From the NCBI GenBank assembly GCA_027487945.1, contig JAIYCQ010000007.1, forward strand, positions 51,380-115,379: a stretch of DNA of 64,000 nucleotides, in the 5' to 3' direction. This DNA comes from Caulobacteraceae bacterium (GTDB taxonomy: Bacteria; Pseudomonadota; Alphaproteobacteria; Caulobacterales; Caulobacteraceae). The notes under the pieces are model-generated. The model was not told where the DNA came from. It saw nothing but the letters and a program-made list of their open reading frames with translations, and did no database searches. A program made the position numbers and the translations under genes. Shown here piece after piece: positions 63,517-64,000 of this stretch. Position 1 is the stretch's first letter; every line of letters starts with the position of its first letter.

Positions 63517-63528
63517 GGGTCTTTGACA
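63517..63528 (+). promoter_or_regulatory. boxA-like antitermination site in the rRNA leader
   Basis: GGGTCTTTGACA resembles the boxA element of rRNA leaders (TGCTCTTTAACA). It is between P4 and 16S, where the Nus antitermination complex would load. The match is partial. Confidence 0.45.
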
Positions 63529-63752
63529 TCGTTGATTTGGAAAGAGAAACGCAGGCGGCGGCGTGCTGCGGACAGAGCAAGTCTGTCCTCGATACGCTGA
63601 CAATTGCGGTCTCTTGAAAGACACCATGAATATCGGCTGGACGCTTCGGCGGCCGGCCAATGTGAATGGGAACTCGTCAAGATACTATGCAAACACCAGA
63701 ACGCGATCCGGGGCTGCCCGCCCTGGATCAAATGATGGGTTAGCGGTCAACT

Positions 63753-64000
63753 CAACCTGAGAGTTTGATCCTGGCTCAGAGCGAACGCTGGCGGCAGGCC
63801 TAACACATGCAAGTCGAACGATCCTTCGGGATAGTGGCGGACGGGTGAGTAACACGTGGGAACGTGCCTTTTGGTTCGGAACAACTCAGGGAAACTTGAG
63901 CTAATACCGAATGTGCCCTTCGGGGGAAAGATTTATCGCCATTAGAGCGGCCCGCGTCTGATTAGCTAGTTGGTGAGGTAATGGCTCACCAAGGCGACGA
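63753..64000 (+). rRNA. 16S ribosomal RNA, 5' end (cut by window edge)
   Basis: The universal start is at 63760 (AGAGTTTGATCCTGGCTCAG, E. coli positions 8-27), so the mature 5' end is about 63753. It continues AACGCTGGCGGCAGGCCTAA and CACATGCAAGTCGAACGATC, then a short V1 and the GTGGCGGACGGGTGAGTAAC block. The ~250 bases seen are of the alphaproteobacterial, caulobacter-like type. The rest lies outside the window. Confidence 0.97.

Overview
This GC-rich window comes from an alphaproteobacterium, most likely a member of the Caulobacteraceae such as Caulobacter, Phenylobacterium or a relative. The evidence is the holdfast-anchor operon hfaA-hfaB-hfaD at the right, a 16S rRNA 5' end of the caulobacter type at the right edge, a DUF3126-type small protein, and many GTG/TTG starts with short Shine-Dalgarno motifs. 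The genus call is an inference. No CRISPR array, insertion sequence or prophage was seen.

Left edge (1-1900): the 5' part of sfsA, a CinA-N/molybdopterin-binding-domain protein, a small secreted protein and tRNA-Leu(UAA). The tRNA directly abuts the next block.

Type VI secretion block (1922-36285): about 34 kb. Leftward operon 1 is tssA-tssB-tssC-hcp-tagJ-tssE-tssF-tssG-tssH(clpV) followed by a GH19 lysozyme/chitinase-like enzyme. Going right from the tssA/vgrG divergent promoter region are vgrG, an unknown gene and the FHA gene tagH. A small divergent unknown pair follows, then a tightly coupled cassette: small protein, 599-aa candidate effector, PAAR protein, DUF4123 adaptor. Leftward operon 2 is tssK-tssL(OmpA)-tssM-tagF-pppA-ppkA, so the system has the kinase/phosphatase/FHA (threonine phosphorylation) control circuit. 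Divergent from tssK are a membrane-anchored or Tat-exported M23 peptidase and a 1220-aa exported protein with a degenerate caspase-like domain, TPRs and a proline-rich linker. No tssJ lipoprotein gene was found. The N-terminus of TssL and two places in the PpkA N-terminus carry the same short Thr-containing motif, which I propose as the phospho-threonine site read by TagH.

Middle (36293-53100): ordinary chromosomal genes. They are a TonB-C-like secreted protein, a TorF-type porin, an SDR, queF, a nitroreductase, cysE, a DUF3126 protein, a saccharopine-dehydrogenase-like protein, phoH, a gamma-carbonic anhydrase, an enoyl-CoA hydratase, a DEAD-box helicase, a putative monooxygenase, a GMC oxidoreductase, an aldo/keto reductase and a PAS protein. 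Several REP-like inverted repeats lie in the gaps. A strong terminator hairpin sits just upstream of phoH on its own strand.

Right (53254-64000): a Cys/Pro-rich secreted protein, an M16 metallopeptidase lipoprotein, a chromate transporter, hfaA-hfaB-hfaD, a CBS-domain protein and an Rrf2 regulator with four cysteines. Last come four tandem, almost identical rRNA promoters spaced about 100 bp apart, a boxA-like leader and the start of 16S rRNA. Five convergent gene pairs share their stop codons through one CTAG or CTAA tetranucleotide.
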